Notes: generated by a model from the letters alone, not told the origin. A stretch of 64,000 bases of DNA from Bradyrhizobium manausense (GCF_018130615.1 NZ_JAFCKB010000011.1:1-64000); one strand, 5' to 3'; numbered from the stretch's first letter, positions 33,040 through 42,834 are shown. A program made the numbers and translations.

Positions 33040-35379
33040 TTACGCCCGCTTGCCGTTGTTCTTCTCCGCCGCCCTGCGCATCGCCTCGGCGAGTGCACCG
33101 CCGCCACCGGAGGATTCCTGCTTGCGCGGGGCCGACGAGGTCATGCGGGCGGGGTTGCGTGTGTTGTTGTCGCGCTGCATGCCGGGCGTGTCCTTCTTGG
33201 CACCGACCTCGTCGTCGAGGCGCAGCGTCAGTGAGATGCGTTTGCGGGCGACCTCGAAGTCCAGCACCTTTACCTTGACGATGTCGCCGGGCTTCACCAC
33301 CTCGCGCGGATCCTTGATGAAGTTCTTGGACATCGCCGAAATGTGCACGAGACCGTCCTGGTGCACGCCGATATCGACGAAGGCGCCGAAGGCGGCGACG
33401 TTGGTGACGGTGCCCTCGAGGATCATGCCTTTCTGGAGATGCTTGATCTCCTCGACGCCCTCCTTGAACACTGCGGCCTTGAACGCCGGACGCGGGTCAC
33501 GGCCGGGCTTTTCCAGTTCGCGCAGAATGTCGGTGACGGTCGGCAGACCAAAGGTCTCGTCGACGAAATCCTTCGGCTTCAAGGTGCGCACGATCTCGCT
33601 GCTGCCGATCAGCGCCTTGATGTCGCTCTTGGTGGCCTCAAGAATCCGTCGCACCACCGGATAGGCTTCCGGATGCACGCCGGAGGCATCCAGCGGATCT
33701 TCGCCGCCGAGGATGCGCAGGAAGCCAGCGCACTGCTCAAACGCCTTCGGGCCGAGCCGCGGCACCTCCTTGAGCGCCTTGCGTGACTTGAACGGGCCGT
33801 TGGCATCACGATGCGCCACGATGCTCTGCGCGAGGCCCGAGCCGACGCCCGACACGCGGGCGAGCAGCGGCGCGGAGGCCGTGTTGACGTCGACACCGAC
33901 CGCGTTCACGCAGTCTTCGACCACGGCATCGAGCGACTTGGCGAGCTTGGCCTGGCCGAGATCGTGCTGATACTGGCCGACGCCAATCGCCTTGGGCTCG
34001 ATCTTGACGAGCTCGGCGAGCGGATCCTGAAGCCGGCGGGCGATCGAGACCGCGCCGCGCAGGGTGACGTCGAGGCCGGGCAGTTCCTCCGAGGCGAAAG
34101 CCGAGGCCGAATAGACCGACGCACCCGCTTCCGACACCACGATCTTGCTCATTTTCAGCTCGGCCAGACCCTTGACCAGATCGCCGGCGAGCTTGTCGGT
34201 CTCGCGCGAGGCAGTGCCGTTGCCGATCGCGATCAGCTCGACGCGATGCTTGATCGCGAGCTTGCCGAGGATCGCGAGCGCCTCGTTCCACTGCCGCTGC
34301 GGCTCGTGCGGATAGATCACGGCGGTATCGACCACCTTGCCGGTCGCGTCGGTGACGGCGACCTTGACGCCGGTGCGATAGCCTGGATCGAGACCCATGG
34401 TGGCGCGGGTGCCGGCGGGCGCGGCCAGCAGGAGGTCGCGCAGGTTCGAGGCGAACACGCGCACGGCCTCGGTCTCGGCTGCGTTCCACAGCCGCATGCG
34501 CAAGTCGATGTTGAGATGCACCTGGATCTTGGTGCGCCAGGCCCAGCGCACGGTGTCGATCAGCCAGCGGTCGCCGGCGCGCTTGAGGTCGGCGATGCCG
34601 AAGCGCTTCATGATCTTCAGTTCATAGGCACCCGGCACGCCGGCCGGCGGCGCCTCGGCTTCGGCCTGGATCTGCAGGTCGAGGATCTCTTCCTTCTCGC
34701 CGCGGAACATCGCGAGGATGCGGTGCGAGGGCAGCTTGGTCAGCGGCTCGGAGAAATCAAAATAGTCGGCGAATTTCTCGCCCTCGGTCTTCTTGCCCTC
34801 GCGCACCTTGGAGGCCATCCGCGCATTGGTCCACATCTCCTCACGGAGCACACCGATCAAATCGGCGTCCTCGTCGAAGCGCTCGACCAGGATGGCGCGG
34901 GCACCGTCGAGCGCGGCTACGGCATCCGCAACGCCCTTCTCGGCATTGATGAAGCCCTCGGCCACGACCTTCGGATCGTTGCCGGACTCGGCGATGAGCT
35001 GATTGGCGAGCGGCTCGAGACCGGCTTCCTTGGCGATCTCGGCCTTGGTGCGGCGCTTCGGCTTGAACGGCAGGTAGATGTCTTCGAGGCGCGCTTTGCT
35101 GTCCGCGGCCATGATCGAGGCTTCCAGCGCTGCGTCGAGCTTGCCCTGCTCGCGGACCGATTCGAGGATCGCCTTGCGGCGGTCTTCCAGCTCGCGCAGG
35201 TAAACCAGGCGTTCCTCCAGGGTCCGCAATTGCGCGTCGTCGAGCGCACCGGTCGCTTCCTTGCGGTAGCGGGCGATGAAGGGAACCGTGGCGCCGCCGT
35301 CGAGCAGCGTCACCGCCGCCTCGACCTGCTCCGCCCGTACCCCAAGCTCCTGCGCAATTTTCTGGTTGATATTTGCCAC
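33040..35379 (-). CDS. tex: Tex, RNA-binding transcription accessory protein
   Basis: 779 residues, the standard Tex layout: N-terminal helical region with [17 protein letters not shown], a YqgF/RNase H-like domain ([16 protein letters not shown]), helix-hairpin-helix repeats ([20 protein letters not shown]) and a C-terminal S1 RNA-binding domain ([22 protein letters not shown]). The extra C-terminal tail is basic and low complexity. Binds nucleic acid and affects transcription and stress tolerance. No operon partners. Confidence 0.96.
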   Translation of the reverse strand: MANINQKIAQELGVRAEQVEAAVTLLDGGATVPFIARYRKEATGALDDAQLRTLEERLVYLRELEDRRKAILESVREQGKLDAALEASIMAADSKARLEDIYLPFKPKRRTKAEIAKEAGLEPLANQLIAESGNDPKVVAEGFINAEKGVADAVAALDGARAILVERFDEDADLIGVLREEMWTNARMASKVREGKKTEGEKFADYFDFSEPLTKLPSHRILAMFRGEKEEILDLQIQAEAEAPPAGVPGAYELKIMKRFGIADLKRAGDRWLIDTVRWAWRTKIQVHLNIDLRMRLWNAAETEAVRVFASNLRDLLLAAPAGTRATMGLDPGYRTGVKVAVTDATGKVVDTAVIYPHEPQRQWNEALAILGKLAIKHRVELIAIGNGTASRETDKLAGDLVKGLAELKMSKIVVSEAGASVYSASAFASEELPGLDVTLRGAVSIARRLQDPLAELVKIEPKAIGVGQYQHDLGQAKLAKSLDAVVEDCVNAVGVDVNTASAPLLARVSGVGSGLAQSIVAHRDANGPFKSRKALKEVPRLGPKAFEQCAGFLRILGGEDPLDASGVHPEAYPVVRRILEATKSDIKALIGSSEIVRTLKPKDFVDETFGLPTVTDILRELEKPGRDPRPAFKAAVFKEGVEEIKHLQKGMILEGTVTNVAAFGAFVDIGVHQDGLVHISAMSKNFIKDPREVVKPGDIVKVKVLDFEVARKRISLTLRLDDEVGAKKDTPGMQRDNNTRNPARMTSSAPRKQESSGGGGALAEAMRRAAEKNNGKRA

Positions 35380-35585
35380 GCGAGATTTCCTCTATATCCA
35401 AGCACGCGACGCAAACCGAAATCCGGCCGCGGGAGGCCGCTTATGGACCAACCAAGGTTGATTCATCAAGGTGCGGCGCGCAACCGTCGACAGAGGATTT
35501 TTTGTTGAACCGATGCGATCTCGCCACAATCGTGGGGATGTCGCGGGGGGCAGATAGCGGAAGTTGAGGCACACGCTCCCTCCAT

Positions 35586-35704
35586 CGTCGTTGCGAGGAG
35601 CCTTTGCGACGAAGCAATCCAGAATCCCTCCCCGGAAAGACTCTGGATTGCTTTGCTTCCACCTTCGCTCTTCGAGCTTCGGCGGACAAGGCGCTCGCAA
35701 TGAC
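35586..35704. repeat. Second, diverged copy of the 11039-11114 palindrome family
   Basis: GTTGCGAGGAG...GCGACGAAGCAATCCAGAAT on the left and CTGGATTGCTTTGCTTCC...GGCGCTCGCAATGAC on the right: same blocks as the element at 11039, but with longer, imperfect arms. It is the first of several elements filling the ~1.27-kb gene-free stretch 35380-36647. Confidence 0.7.
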
Positions 35705-35739
35705 GGAGCAAGGGGCGGCAACCGGCTCCTCCAATGAAC

Positions 35740-36350
35740 ATTTCGATTCGCAGACACGCCTTCTCGCTCTCGCGGCGCGTTTCGCCCGAGTTTTGCTGTT
35801 CGCTTCACGCCCTCTGCAAACAAAGGGCGCAGGGAAGGCCGGGTGCCGGCTGGCACCCACGGTCCGCCGTGCGCGTGTAGCGCAAAAAGACCTGCACAGC
35901 GGCATACAGGTGAAGCCGAACACACGGCCTTCCCTGCGCAGTGGTCGGACGGCTTATGCCGTGCTCTCCCGGGAGCCGAATTCCTTCTGGCCTCCCTCGC
36001 GCCTGCGAAAGTTACCGACATTGCGCCGGTTGACGCCAATGCCGCATTCGCAAAGCGCTTGACCGTAGCAACGACGGCCGGGACCACACGGTTTTGCCGT
36101 ACGCAGGCAAATCCTGCTTCGCCCCAAGGGGCTTCGCAGCACAAGGCGCCGTTCGTACAACGCGGCTTGCAAGCAGCTCACGGGGCTCGGCTCAATCCAC
36201 TGCCCCGCCCTGCCACTCGCATCCGCGACGGCGCTGCCCAGCGTCCACCGCAGCCCGATCCGCGGTTCGCGACGACGTACGACCGCCCCTTTTCGCCGGA
36301 TCAGGATGGGTGTCGTGTACGACAAATCCGAATTTCGGTAAAGCGAAATA
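35740..36350. repeat. Long gene-free stretch resembling a Bradyrhizobium interspersed repeat
   Basis: About 600 bp with short overlapping frames on both strands but no convincing ribosome site or protein-like composition. From memory, translated fragments such as KGAGKAGCRLAPTVRRA and LSREPNSFWPPSRLRKL are the kind often annotated as small hypothetical proteins in many Bradyrhizobium genomes, which suggests a multi-copy non-coding element. Nothing here is a recognised RNA gene. Confidence 0.45.
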
Positions 36351-36432
36351 TTTTTGAGCCATGGCATTGACACGCACGGGACACAGGGGCGCGGGTGATC
36401 GCCGTCGCCAGTGCTCGTCACACAACTCCGGT

Positions 36433-36559
36433 GTCGTCCTGGCGAAAGCCAGGACCCATTACCCCAGGGAGGAGTTTGGCGAAGACTCGTCGTTCGGTAC
36501 TGATGCCGGCCACAACCGATAAATCACGCGATATGGGTCCTGGCTTTCGCCAGGACGAC
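36433..36559. repeat. Perfect 27-bp inverted repeat with 73-bp loop
   Basis: 36433-36459 (starts GTCGTCCTGGCGAAAGCC) is the exact reverse complement of 36533-36559. It ends 89 bp before the ring-opening amidohydrolase start, so it lies in that gene's promoter region. Confidence 0.85.
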
Positions 36560-36647
36560 AATGGAGATTGGCGCGCCGCTTGACATCCACCGCGCTTCCA
36601 CGGCTGTTGGGCGCGCCGGACCACCGAACTTCCCACGAGGACCATCC

Positions 36648-37760
36648 ATGCGGACAACATCGGCCGGCGTCTTCAAGATCGCCACCAAGGGGCCTGGCGA
36701 CGTCTCCGGCCTCATGAGCCTGATCGTTACAGGCGCGATCGATCCGGCCTCGATCCTGGCGATCCTCGGCAAGACCGAGGGCAATGGCGGCGTCAATGAT
36801 TTTACGCGGGAGTATGCCGTCGCCGCGCTGTGCACGGCGCTGGCGCCGAAACTCGGCCTGACGCCGCACGAGGTGGAGCAGCGCATCGCTTTCGTGATGT
36901 CAGGCGGCACCGAAGGCGTGCTCAGCCCGCACATCACGGTGTTCACTCGCCAGCAGGTTGCGACACCGCCGGCCGGCGTCTCCGGCAAGCGCCTAAGCAT
37001 CGGCATGGCGCAGACCCGCGATTTCCTCCCCGAGGAGCTCGGCCGCTCCGCGCAGATCACCGAGACGGCCAAGGCGGTGAAGGCGGCGATGGCGGACGCG
37101 GGCATCACTGATGCCACTGACGTCCATTTCGTGCAGATCAAGTGCCCGCTGCTGACCAGCGAGCGTGTCGAAGCGGCAAGCGCGCGCGGCAACAAGACGG
37201 CGACGATCAGCGCCTATAGCTCGATGGCCTATTCGCGTGGTGCCTCAGCGCTCGGCGTTGCGGTCGCGCTCGGCGAGATCCCCGCCAACATCCACGACGA
37301 CGACGTGCTGCGGCGCTACGATCTGTTCTCGAAGGTCGCCTCGACCTCGTCCGGAATCGAGCTGATGCACAATGTCGTCATCGTGCTCGGCAATTCGGAA
37401 GGGTCGCTGAGCGAGTTCGAGATCGGGCACGCCGTGATGAGCGACGCGATCGATGCGCCGGCGGTGGTGTCGGCGCTGACGAGTGTTGGTCTTGGGGTCG
37501 CACCACAAGTTGTCGCGAACCGCGAGCTCGTCAACATCTTCGCCAAGGCCGAGGCCTCGCCTGATGGCACCGTACGCGGCTGCCGCCACACCATGCTTGA
37601 GGACACCGACATCAGCTCGACACGCCACGCCCGTGCCGCGGTCGGCGGCCTGATCGCCGGCCTTGCCGGCACCAGCGCGGTCTACGTCTCCGGTGGCGCC
37701 GAGCATCAGGGCCCCGCCGGCGGCGGCCCGGTTGCGGCGATCGCACGGCTAAAGCCCTAG
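36648..37760 (+). CDS. Ring-opening amidohydrolase (cyanuric acid amidohydrolase/barbiturase family)
   Basis: 370 residues of the AtzD/TrzD/barbiturase family, which opens the ring of cyanuric acid or barbituric acid. The triplicated fold is visible through repeated Ser-containing loops: SGGTEGVLSPH, SSMAYSRGASALGVAVALGE and YVSGGAEHQGPAGGG. This fold occurs only in this small family. Start at 36648 after ACGAGG, rather than the longer frame from 36561. Family members differ in substrate, so barbiturase and cyanuric acid hydrolase are both possible. An amidase gene follows 112 bp on. Confidence 0.85.
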   Translation: MRTTSAGVFKIATKGPGDVSGLMSLIVTGAIDPASILAILGKTEGNGGVNDFTREYAVAALCTALAPKLGLTPHEVEQRIAFVMSGGTEGVLSPHITVFTRQQVATPPAGVSGKRLSIGMAQTRDFLPEELGRSAQITETAKAVKAAMADAGITDATDVHFVQIKCPLLTSERVEAASARGNKTATISAYSSMAYSRGASALGVAVALGEIPANIHDDDVLRRYDLFSKVASTSSGIELMHNVVIVLGNSEGSLSEFEIGHAVMSDAIDAPAVVSALTSVGLGVAPQVVANRELVNIFAKAEASPDGTVRGCRHTMLEDTDISSTRHARAAVGGLIAGLAGTSAVYVSGGAEHQGPAGGGPVAAIARLKP

Positions 37761-37872
37761 CAACCGCGACCTCTCCGCGCCCCACGCAACCCTGCCCCTC
37801 GCGCCGGCTCAGTTGATTCATACGGGCCCATGCGAAAAAGGTGGCGCCGCACCTCGAGGGGATTTTGACTTC

Positions 37873-39342
37873 ATGACTTTGCCGATGAGCTGGAACGAAT
37901 GGACGCAGCATGATGGCGTCGGACTTGCGGCGCGCGTCCGCAAGGGCGAGCTGACGGCGAAGGAATTGGCACATCAGGCTGCAGCCGCCGTTGCAAAGGT
38001 CAATCCGACACTGTCCGGCGTGGTCGAGCTGTTCGATGACGTGATCGCCGATCCCGCCAAGGACGGCGCCAATCTCGCGGGTCCCTTCGCCGGCCTGCCC
38101 TTCCTGATGAAGGATCTGGGACCGACGATGAAAGGCCGGCTGCAGGAAATGGGCTCGCTGCTGATGCGGGGCAACCGCGCCGCTGCCGACACGTTCCTGA
38201 CCGGCAAATTCCGCCAGGCAGGCCTCAACCTGATCGGACGCACGACGACGCCGGAATTCGGCGTGTGCAGCTCGGCCGACAATCCGGCCGTGTATGTCAC
38301 CCGCAATCCCTGGAATACCGACTACACCACCTGCGGCTCGTCGGCGGGCAGCGCCGCGATGGTTGCGGCCGGCGTGGTGCCGATCGCGCACGCGACCGAC
38401 GGCGGCGGCTCGATCCGCATTCCCGCCGGCGTCAACGGCAATATCGGGTTGAAGGTCTCGCGTGGCGTGTTCTCGCTCGCGCCGCACATGTCCGATCTCA
38501 CTGGCCTCGTCTCGATCCAGGGCTGCCAGTCGCGCACGGTGCGCGACACCGCCGCGTTCGTCGACCATGCCCGTGGGCCCGCGCCCGGCGAGTTCATGCC
38601 GTTCTGGACCACGGCGCAGCCCTATTCCGAGATGATCAAGCGCGATCCGTCGAAACTCCGCATCGCGCTGTCCCACGCCTGGGGCGACTACACCGCGACG
38701 CCGGAGATCGCGGCCGAGCTGGAGAAGACCGGCCGTTTCCTCGAAGGCCTCGGCCATCACGTCGACTACGCGCTACCCGAGCTCGACTTCCGCGCCGCCT
38801 TCGCAGCGCAGACCACTTGCTACATCTCGAACTTTTCGGTCGTGATCTCCAACATGCTGGCCGCGCGCGGGCTGGAGCGCCCGCCGGAGGATCTGATCGA
38901 GCCGATGAACATCCGGATCTGGGAAGCCGGACTGCACACCAGCTTCGCCGACCGGGCCAGGATGCAGGCCGTGTTCAACACGACCTCACGCGGCTTCGGC
39001 AGCTTCTTCGAGCAGTGGGACGTGATCCTGACGCCGATCACCGCGCTGCCGACGCCGAAGGTCGGCACGAAGGAATATCTCACCATCTCCGACAACCCCG
39101 ATGTGCTCGACTGGTTCGGTCATCTCTGGCGCTTCTTCGCCTTCACGCCACTCGCCAATCTCTGCGGCATGCCGGCGATCTCGATGCCGATGGCGGCCCA
39201 GGACCACGGCCTGCCGCTCGGCATCCAGGCGATCGCCAAACAGGCCAATGACGGCCTGCTGCTGCAACTCGCAGCCCAGATCGAGCGCGCGCTCGACGGC
39301 AAGTGGAACGGCGGCAAGAAACCGAAGGTGCATGTCGGCTAG
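37873..39342 (+). CDS. Amidase-signature family amidase
   Basis: 489 residues with the Ser-Ser-Lys triad of the amidase signature family: Lys in LMKDLG, cis-Ser in CGSSAGSAAMVAAG, and nucleophile Ser in DGGGSIRIPAG. Cytoplasmic. Next to the ring-opening amidohydrolase it could act on a ring-opened ureide or biuret-like product (as AtzE does on 1-carboxybiuret), but no AtzG-like small subunit or allophanate hydrolase is present here. Start 37873 is chosen; ATG 37885 is also possible. Confidence 0.87.
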   Translation: MTLPMSWNEWTQHDGVGLAARVRKGELTAKELAHQAAAAVAKVNPTLSGVVELFDDVIADPAKDGANLAGPFAGLPFLMKDLGPTMKGRLQEMGSLLMRGNRAAADTFLTGKFRQAGLNLIGRTTTPEFGVCSSADNPAVYVTRNPWNTDYTTCGSSAGSAAMVAAGVVPIAHATDGGGSIRIPAGVNGNIGLKVSRGVFSLAPHMSDLTGLVSIQGCQSRTVRDTAAFVDHARGPAPGEFMPFWTTAQPYSEMIKRDPSKLRIALSHAWGDYTATPEIAAELEKTGRFLEGLGHHVDYALPELDFRAAFAAQTTCYISNFSVVISNMLAARGLERPPEDLIEPMNIRIWEAGLHTSFADRARMQAVFNTTSRGFGSFFEQWDVILTPITALPTPKVGTKEYLTISDNPDVLDWFGHLWRFFAFTPLANLCGMPAISMPMAAQDHGLPLGIQAIAKQANDGLLLQLAAQIERALDGKWNGGKKPKVHVG

Positions 39343-39384
39343 GTGAGCGGCGAGCGCGCTAAGATGCGATCGCCTGTCACGATC

Positions 39385-39705
39385 TCAGTTCTTCACCGCC
39401 GGGATGTCCTCTGGCTGCTGTTGCTGCTGGCCCTGCTTGTACATCGCCAGCGCCTTGTCGAGCGCTTCGCGCAGCGCCAGCGCCGCGGCCACGCTGCAGC
39501 GCAGATGCGCCGTCTGGACCACGTCGACCCTGACGGCCGCGCCGACCGGCATCAGCAGGTTCGCGGCGAGCTCGATCTGGATCGCGCCGTTGTGATGGCC
39601 GAAGCAGGACGCGCCGTCAAAATAGATGATCGGGGCCCGCTCGGAGCTCGAGCTGGAAATGGTGACCGGCCCCTGACTGGTGGCGGGCGTTTCGGGATCG
39701 GTCAT
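39385..39705 (-). CDS. Hypothetical protein, 106 residues
   Basis: Not assigned. A Ser-rich N-terminus is followed by a likely beta-sandwich part (PIIYFDGASCFGHHNGAIQIELAANLL, then VRVDVVQTAHLRCS) and a C-terminal helix ending in a Gln run (KQGQQQQQPED). The strand-helix plan resembles small DUF3467-like proteins, a weak match. Convergent with the amidase gene. Confidence 0.6.
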   Translation of the reverse strand: MTDPETPATSQGPVTISSSSSERAPIIYFDGASCFGHHNGAIQIELAANLLMPVGAAVRVDVVQTAHLRCSVAAALALREALDKALAMYKQGQQQQQPEDIPAVKN

Positions 39706-39838
39706 GGGATACTCCTCGCGGGCAGGGAACGAACGCCCACCATCGTTGCTTCGGCCGGCTCTGTCGAGGCCAAACCGGCCCTGCGGCGCCGCCGTACGGG
39801 GTTTTGCGCGGTGCGCGACACTGGTCTAGAACATCGCC

Positions 39839-40762
39839 ATGCCTAGCTCACCGACCACGCTTCCGTTCGAGGAACTCGCCGAGGCCATCAAGGGCCGCCG
39901 CTCCGATTACGGCCATATCAGCGGGCTCCAGCTCGACCGCTTCGCGCCGGGCGAAGCCTGGTCGAGCCTGCCCTACCGGCCCGTCTTCGTCGGCGACGCC
40001 GAGACTGGTGTTCTTCACGGCGGCGTCGTCACCGCGATGCTGGACGAAAGCTGCGGCATGGCGGTGCAGCTCGCGCTCGATGGCACCCGCGCCATCGCGA
40101 CGCTCGACCTGCGCATCGACTACCAGAAGCCAGCCACGCCAGGCCTCGACATCAAGGCGCATTCGGTGTGCTACCGCACCACGCGCTCGATCGCCTTCGT
40201 GCGCTCCACCGCGTATCAGGAGTCCGAGGACGATCCGGTGGCGACCGCCACCGCCTGCTTCATGATCGGCGCCAACCGCACCAACATGCTTGCGGACCGC
40301 CGGATGGATACGCGCAACATCCCGACGCTGGAGGCGCCGGAGGATCCGGACGGTCCGTTCGCCAACAGCCCGTTTGCGCGCGCCCTCGGCATTCGCGTCA
40401 ACGACGACGGCACGCTGACCATGCCGTTTTCGCCAAAGATCATCGGCAACCCGATCCTCCCCGCCATCCATGGCGGCATGACGGGCGCCTTCCTCGAGAC
40501 CACCGCGATCCTCGGCGTGCGGCGTGAGCTCGGGATCGCGGCGCTGCCAAAGCCCATTGGGCTCACCGTCAACTATTTGCGCTCCGGACGGGCGCTCGAC
40601 ACCATCGCCAATGTCTCGATCGTGAAACAGGGCCGGCGTATCGTCGCCTTCGAAGCGCGGGCCTGGCAAGACGATCCCGACAGGCCGATCGCCTCCGCCT
40701 TCGGTCATTTCATGCTGCGCCCGACACCCGGAAACGACGAGGAACAGGCGTATTCTGCTTGA
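39839..40762 (+). CDS. Double-hotdog thioesterase (PaaI-like)
   Basis: 307 residues with two hotdog domains: the first about 35-150 (VLHGGVVTAMLDESCGMAV, the HGG motif) and the second about 190-300 (AIHGGMTGAFLETTAIL ... LTVNYLRSGR). Tandem-hotdog members hydrolyse acyl-CoA thioesters. Cytoplasmic, no signal. Next to a small membrane-protein gene in the same direction. Confidence 0.82.
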   Translation: MPSSPTTLPFEELAEAIKGRRSDYGHISGLQLDRFAPGEAWSSLPYRPVFVGDAETGVLHGGVVTAMLDESCGMAVQLALDGTRAIATLDLRIDYQKPATPGLDIKAHSVCYRTTRSIAFVRSTAYQESEDDPVATATACFMIGANRTNMLADRRMDTRNIPTLEAPEDPDGPFANSPFARALGIRVNDDGTLTMPFSPKIIGNPILPAIHGGMTGAFLETTAILGVRRELGIAALPKPIGLTVNYLRSGRALDTIANVSIVKQGRRIVAFEARAWQDDPDRPIASAFGHFMLRPTPGNDEEQAYSA

Positions 40763-40813
40763 CTGCCGGGGCTTGGAACCCAACGATGGCACAAGCCAGC
40801 AAGAGGTAGTGGG

Positions 40814-41179
40814 TTGCGGCATCCGATCGACATCGTCGCCATGTTTGCCGCCATCTGGCTATTGGCGTCGATGGTGCTCGACGCGCTGACGCCGAAGGAG
40901 CTGACCGCGGTCATGATCGCGATCGCGATCGGGCCCGCCGTGATCATCACCGCCGTGTTCTACTATCTGCGCTGCCCGCGCACCGATTTCGCGGTGATGT
41001 TCGCAGCGCTCTGGCTGATCTCCGACATCGCGATCGCCTTCATCTCGCCGAAGGAACTGCCGCATTTCCTGATCGTGCTCGGCTTCGTGCCGGCCGCGCT
41101 GATCGGCATCGTGCTGCACTGGCAGCGCTTCCAGCGCCGCCATGAGCGGTTGCCGGTGCCGTCGGCGAAGCGCGGTTAA
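40814..41179 (+). CDS. Membrane protein with duplicated helical hairpin
   Basis: 121 residues from a TTG start. It is built from two copies of one unit: DIVAMFAAIWLLASMVLDAL-TPKEL and DFAVMFAALWLISDIAIAFI-SPKEL, each followed by a second hydrophobic helix, giving four helices. A soluble basic tail follows (HWQRFQRRHERL). Internal duplication is clear. Function unknown. Confidence 0.65.
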   Translation: MRHPIDIVAMFAAIWLLASMVLDALTPKELTAVMIAIAIGPAVIITAVFYYLRCPRTDFAVMFAALWLISDIAIAFISPKELPHFLIVLGFVPAALIGIVLHWQRFQRRHERLPVPSAKRG

Positions 41180-41262
41180 CGCCATAGCAGATTGGTTTTG
41201 GCGAGGTCGATCACCTCGTCGCCACGGCCACTCATCACCGCGCGCAGCACCATCACGGCTTG
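41176..41262 (-). pseudogene. Short open tail, possible gene remnant
   Basis: Between two stops on the minus strand lie ~28 codons ending MVLRAVMSGRGDEVIDLAK followed by TNLLWR and a TAA. The composition looks protein-like, but no full gene can be assembled, and its stop overlaps the end of the + strand membrane-protein gene. It may be the end of a lost sugar-pathway gene next to dgoA. Not recognised. Confidence 0.25.
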
Positions 41263-41273
41263 TTATTGCGGCT

Positions 41274-41906
41274 TCAGTCTTTCGCAATCGCTCGATCGTA
41301 GGCGTCGATCGTCGCCTTCGCGCGTGCGGCGATATCGGCGGCTGACATCCCGGGCTTGTAGAGGCTGGACCCCAGTCCGAACGCCGTGACGCCGCCTTTG
41401 ATGTATTCGGCAAAATTCTGATCGGAGACGCCGCCGACGGCGGCGATCATCACACCTGCGGGCAGCACGGCGCGGATCGCGGCGATGCCGGACGCGCCGA
41501 GCACGCTCGCCGGAAAGAATTTCAGGCCTGATGCGCCGGAGCGCGCGGCGAGCAGCGCTTCCGTCGGCGAGAACACGCCGGGCAGCGTCACCATGCCGTG
41601 CTGATGTGCACGCGCCAGCACCTCGGTGTCGACATTCGGCGAGACCATGAGCTTGCCGCCGACATCGTTGAGACGATCGACATCGGCCGCAGTCAGCACC
41701 GTGCCGGCACCAATCAGCACGCCTGAAGGCGCGAGCTTCGCCGCAAGGCCGATGGAGCGGAACGGATCCGGCGAGTTCAGCGGGATCTCGATCGCGGTCA
41801 TGCCGGCCTCGATCAGCACGCCGACGATGGCCTCGGTCTCCTCCGGTTTCACGCCTCGAAGGATCGCGACCAGGGGCCGCTTCATCGACGGAAAGGGAAC
41901 GCTCAT
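41274..41906 (-). CDS. dgoA: 2-dehydro-3-deoxy-6-phosphogalactonate aldolase
   Basis: 210 residues, KDPG/KDPGal aldolase family barrel. Motifs: LVAILRGVKPEETEAI (Arg/Glu), GAGTVLTAADV, and the Schiff-base Lys in LKFFPASVLG. It splits 2-keto-3-deoxy-6-phosphogalactonate into pyruvate and glyceraldehyde-3-phosphate. Its partner kinase gene ends 13 bp upstream, which favours KDPGal over KDPG as substrate. Start 41906 (MSVPFP) rather than the longer 41975 frame. Confidence 0.9.
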   Translation of the reverse strand: MSVPFPSMKRPLVAILRGVKPEETEAIVGVLIEAGMTAIEIPLNSPDPFRSIGLAAKLAPSGVLIGAGTVLTAADVDRLNDVGGKLMVSPNVDTEVLARAHQHGMVTLPGVFSPTEALLAARSGASGLKFFPASVLGASGIAAIRAVLPAGVMIAAVGGVSDQNFAEYIKGGVTAFGLGSSLYKPGMSAADIAARAKATIDAYDRAIAKD

Positions 41907-41919
41907 CTCAAAAATCCTC

Positions 41920-42834
41920 TCACTTCGTCCAGATCGCCGCAGCCGCCATCGACAGGCCGCGGCGCACCGCTTCATCAGCGTCGATCGGGTTCACCTCGAC
42001 ATTCAGCGCGCCGAAGGCAAGCCGGTACAGTGCCGCCAGCCGGCCCGATGCAATCAGCGTGACGCCGGCCTTCGGCACGCTGCCGGAAAGCCCTGCCGCC
42101 AGTTCGGCGCCGATCAACGTGCCCGATAGCGTCTCGCGCGCAGCGGCCGGCGTGCCGCCGAACAACAGCTGACGCGACCGCGCGGTGAACAGAAGATTGG
42201 CTGCAAAGGCTGGCGCTTCGTACGCGGCATTCACCGCCGCCTTGAAGCTCGCGACATCCTCGGCCTCATCCGCGCCGGCCACCGCGAGCGCGAGAATCGT
42301 CTCGCGCGACACGACGCTGAAGAGCTCGCCGGTCATGAACGTCGCGAAATGTTCGACCGTGCCATCTTTCACGCGCACCCATTTTGAATGCGTGCCGGGC
42401 ATGCACACCAGCGCCTCGCCTGCGGCTCCCAAGCCGAGCGCACCGAGCAATTGCGTCTCCTCGCCGCGCATCACGTCCGGTGCTTTTGTGTCGCGCTGCG
42501 CGATGCCCGGCAGGATGCGGATGTCGCGCCCCTCGCCCGGTACGCGGGCGGCTTGCTTGAGGACCGCCGACAGCGGCGCCGGCGTATCGACATAACCGGC
42601 CTCGACCCATCCGGTCTTGGCCCCAGCCATGCCGCAGATCAGCACTGGCAGATGAGCCGGCGCTTGAACCGCGGCCAGGTGCGCTTGCAGCACGCCGGGG
42701 AAGCCGGCCTTGGCCGCGGCCATCATGCCCTCATCGCTGCGGCGCTCGGCCAGCACATGGCCAGTGCGATCGACCAGCCAGAGCCGAAAGCTGCTCGTGC
42801 CCCAGTCCACCGCGACATAAGCAGGTTCTGTCAT
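41920..42834 (-). CDS. dgoK: 2-dehydro-3-deoxygalactonokinase
   Basis: 304 residues of the DgoK family (ASKHA-like fold): N-terminal phosphate loop VAVDWGTSSFRLWLVD, substrate segment CGMAGAKTGWVEAGYVDTP, and the conserved GEETQLLGAL and MPGTHSKWV. Phosphorylates 2-keto-3-deoxygalactonate in the De Ley-Doudoroff galactose pathway. First of two genes with dgoA. The 5' side faces the divergent sigma54-dependent unit. Confidence 0.92.
   Translation of the reverse strand: MTEPAYVAVDWGTSSFRLWLVDRTGHVLAERRSDEGMMAAAKAGFPGVLQAHLAAVQAPAHLPVLICGMAGAKTGWVEAGYVDTPAPLSAVLKQAARVPGEGRDIRILPGIAQRDTKAPDVMRGEETQLLGALGLGAAGEALVCMPGTHSKWVRVKDGTVEHFATFMTGELFSVVSRETILALAVAGADEAEDVASFKAAVNAAYEAPAFAANLLFTARSRQLLFGGTPAAARETLSGTLIGAELAAGLSGSVPKAGVTLIASGRLAALYRLAFGALNVEVNPIDADEAVRRGLSMAAAAIWTK

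Noticed and set aside
33811-35508. A 565-codon frame on the + strand
   Set aside because: Antisense to tex.
35392-36425. Several small frames on both strands of the tex downstream gap
   Set aside because: No ribosome sites, Arg/Pro-rich composition, and overlapping repeats; judged non-coding.
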